Shown here: in pieces, positions 62,435-64,000 of the stretch
How the letters are laid out: each line of letters starts with the position of its first letter
Position numbering within the stretch: the first letter of the stretch is position 1
Notes under the pieces: model-generated
Database searches by the model: none
The model's input: only the letters and a program-made list of their open reading frames with translations
Told to the model about the DNA's origin: nothing
Translations under genes and position numbers: made by a program
Assembly (NCBI GenBank): GCA_964507445.1
Contig: CAZDQF010000001.1
Coordinates: forward strand, 248,001 to 312,000
Reading direction: 5' to 3'
Length of the DNA: 64,000 nucleotides
Source of the DNA: GCA-2683135 sp964507445
Lineage (GTDB): Bacteria > Planctomycetota > GCA-002687715

Positions 62435-63459
62435 CGACCGCCCTCGTCCGTGGCCCTGCGGCTGCTCTCCGCCGCTCTCTCCAGCACGCGCTGGGCCTTG
62501 CCGCTGACCAGGGTGTCCCGGGCCATGGCGACACCGTCCTCAAGGGTGGGCGCCAGGCCGCCGATCCAGCAGGCAGCGCCGGCGTTGAGGGCGACGATGT
62601 CCGAGCGCGGCCCGGTCTCGCCACCCAGGACCTCCCTGAGGATCCCCGCGTTCTCCTCCGCCTCGCCGCCGGCCAGGACCTCCAGGGGCGCCCGCTCCAA
62701 TCCGACGTCCTCCGGCGCCATGGAGAAGGGCTCGATCCGGTCGTCCACCAGCCGGTGGCCCCGGGTCTCGTCGTGCAGGCCCATCTCATCCAGACCGCCG
62801 CAGTGCACCACCAGGGCGCCGCGAGTGCCGAGCTCCTTCAGCGCCCCCGCCATGACCTCCGTGAGCCCGGGATCGAACACCCCCAGCACCTGATACTCCG
62901 CCAGGGCAGGGTTGGAAAGAGGGCCGACCATGTTGAAGAGGGTGCGTACGCCGAGGGCTCTGCGCACCGGCATCACGTGGGCCATCACCGGGTGGTAGTG
63001 AGGTGCGAACAGGAAGGCGAACCCGGCCGCGTCGATGAGTCGGGCCGCCGCGTCCGGCGCCACATCGAGGGAGACGCCGAGGGCCTCGAGCACGTCCGCG
63101 CTCCCCGTCTTGGAAGAGACGCTGCGATTCCCGTGCTTGGCCACCGCCCCACCGGCAGCGGCCACCGCCAGGGCAGCTCCGGTGGAGATGTTGAAGGTCC
63201 CGGAGCCGTCGCCCCCGGTGCCGCAGGTGTCGATGAGAGGCCGCACCTGGCAGCGCACGGCTCTGCGATGCTGTCGAAGCACCCGGGCGCACGCGGCCAG
63301 GGTCGCCACGTCAGGCGGCGTCGACCGTAACGCCACCAGGAGGCCGGCCACCTGCACCGGGTCCGCCTCTCCGCCGAGGATGGTCTGGAACACGTCTTCC
63401 AGCGCCGATGGGTCTGGTCGCTGGCCGCTCAGGAGTTGATCGATGAGGATGGGAATCAC
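62431..63459 (-). CDS. trpD: Anthranilate phosphoribosyltransferase
   Basis: A 342-residue enzyme. The PRPP-binding signature is CGTGGDGSGTFNIST and the next conserved block KHGNRSVSSKTGSADVLEAL; NMVGPLSNPA is also present. The frame is open upstream, but the GTG at 63457-63459 has GGAGAG six bases before it and overlaps the trpG stop (GTGA), giving the standard length of TrpD. Confidence 0.95.
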   Translation of the reverse strand: MIPILIDQLLSGQRPDPSALEDVFQTILGGEADPVQVAGLLVALRSTPPDVATLAACARVLRQHRRAVRCQVRPLIDTCGTGGDGSGTFNISTGAALAVAAAGGAVAKHGNRSVSSKTGSADVLEALGVSLDVAPDAAARLIDAAGFAFLFAPHYHPVMAHVMPVRRALGVRTLFNMVGPLSNPALAEYQVLGVFDPGLTEVMAGALKELGTRGALVVHCGGLDEMGLHDETRGHRLVDDRIEPFSMAPEDVGLERAPLEVLAGGEAEENAGILREVLGGETGPRSDIVALNAGAACWIGGLAPTLEDGVAMARDTLVSGKAQRVLERAAESSRRATDEGGR

Positions 63460-64000
63460 GGCAAGCTCTCCAGGATGTTCGACACGATGCGCGGCCCGTC
63501 CGCGCTGAGGACGGACTCCGGGTGGAATTGCAGCCCGACCCACGGCAGCGCGCGGTGACGGATGGCCATGACCAGCGGCTCCGAACCGGCGCCTTCGAGG
63601 GTCCATGCGGTAGGGGCCAGGGTCTCGGGGAGCCTGGTCGCCACCAGGGAGTGATAGCGACCGGCACGGAACGGACTGGGCAGGCCCTCGAAGGCTGCGT
63701 CGCCCTCATGAACCACCTGCGCCGACCGACCGTGCACCGCGTTGGGAGCTCGCTCGACACGCCCCCCAGCGGCCACCGCCATGGCCTGCAAGCCAAGGCA
63801 GACCCCGAACACCGGCACGTCTGGTTCGGTCCGCAACCAGGCCACCATGGCTCCGGCGTCCGCTGGATGTCCGGGACCGGGAGACAACAGCACCAGGTCC
63901 GGTTCGTCCTCCGCCACCCGCCGCGCGAGGGCGTGCTCCGGCAGGTCGCCCCGGACGACGGTGCAACGGCTCCCCAATCGGGCCAGATCCTCCACCAGGT
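63456..64000 (-). CDS. trpG: Anthranilate synthase glutamine amidotransferase subunit (N-terminus beyond window)
   Basis: The visible 181 residues are a class I glutamine amidotransferase domain: LVLLSPGPGHPADAG, VFGVCLGLQAMA with the nucleophile Cys, RYHSLVA, and GLQFHPESVLS with His and Glu. It starts inside the protein at LVEDLARLG; the first ~12 residues lie past the right edge. It supplies ammonia to TrpE, which should lie further right. It may be free-standing or fused to TrpE; this cannot be decided here. Confidence 0.95.
   Translation of the reverse strand, partial: LVEDLARLGSRCTVVRGDLPEHALARRVAEDEPDLVLLSPGPGHPADAGAMVAWLRTEPDVPVFGVCLGLQAMAVAAGGRVERAPNAVHGRSAQVVHEGDAAFEGLPSPFRAGRYHSLVATRLPETLAPTAWTLEGAGSEPLVMAIRHRALPWVGLQFHPESVLSADGPRIVSNILESLP

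Overview
The window is a dense, GC-rich bacterial stretch (about two-thirds G+C by eye) with a lipid A gene (lpxK), so the cell is Gram-negative. Many exported proteins have signal peptides ending in Gln shortly after Ala/Gly. The mix of secreted BNR/VPS10-like proteins, FG-GAP repeats, a DUF4920 protein, a mitochondrial-type aconitase, a thioredoxin/HEAT protein and a deiodinase-like protein suggests a Planctomycetota-like or similar aquatic lineage. That placement is inference; no rRNA or tRNA gene is present to test it.

Layout. 1-4.6 kb: start of lpxK, a secreted unknown, and an overlapping pair of ABC exporter half-transporters. 4.5-12 kb: an M50 protease, an Atg22/UMF1-like MFS transporter, a minus-strand operon (membrane-methyltransferase fusion, radical SAM protein, basic membrane protein) and a Ser/Thr kinase. 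12-19 kb: a GHL10-type lipoprotein, a Bax1-I membrane protein that runs abnormally into an M28 peptidase, a DUF4920 protein, rsmG, a MazG-like protein and a glycosyltransferase. 19-33 kb: a NagB/PIG-L fusion, an S46 peptidase, yceH, a large PIG-L protein, an SSF symporter, rpiA-pcm, a membrane protein and aconitase.

33.8-39.3 kb is an aerobic benzoyl-CoA (box) catabolic cluster: boxR (HTH/shikimate-kinase regulator) divergent from boxC-boxB-boxD. The shared promoter region carries a TGCA-N6-TGCA element of the BzdR/BoxR type. boxA and benzoate-CoA ligase are not in the window.

39.4-49 kb holds an S9 peptidase, gluQRS, an esterase, an FG-GAP repeat protein broken by a 10-N assembly gap, and an overlapping fructosamine-kinase/LMW-phosphatase pair.

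49.0-56.0 kb is a three-gene minus-strand operon: two BNR/VPS10-like secreted proteins followed by what I read as a selenoprotein. An EF-hand region is joined to a deiodinase-like thioredoxin fold whose active-site residue is encoded by an in-frame TGA at 49451-49453, followed by a 7-bp hairpin with a GGTC loop. This is the most striking object in the window.

56.2-64 kb holds infA, a thioredoxin-like/HEAT protein, and a tightly overlapping tryptophan operon (trpG-D-C-F-B-A) ending in a DAHP synthase; trpG runs off the right edge.
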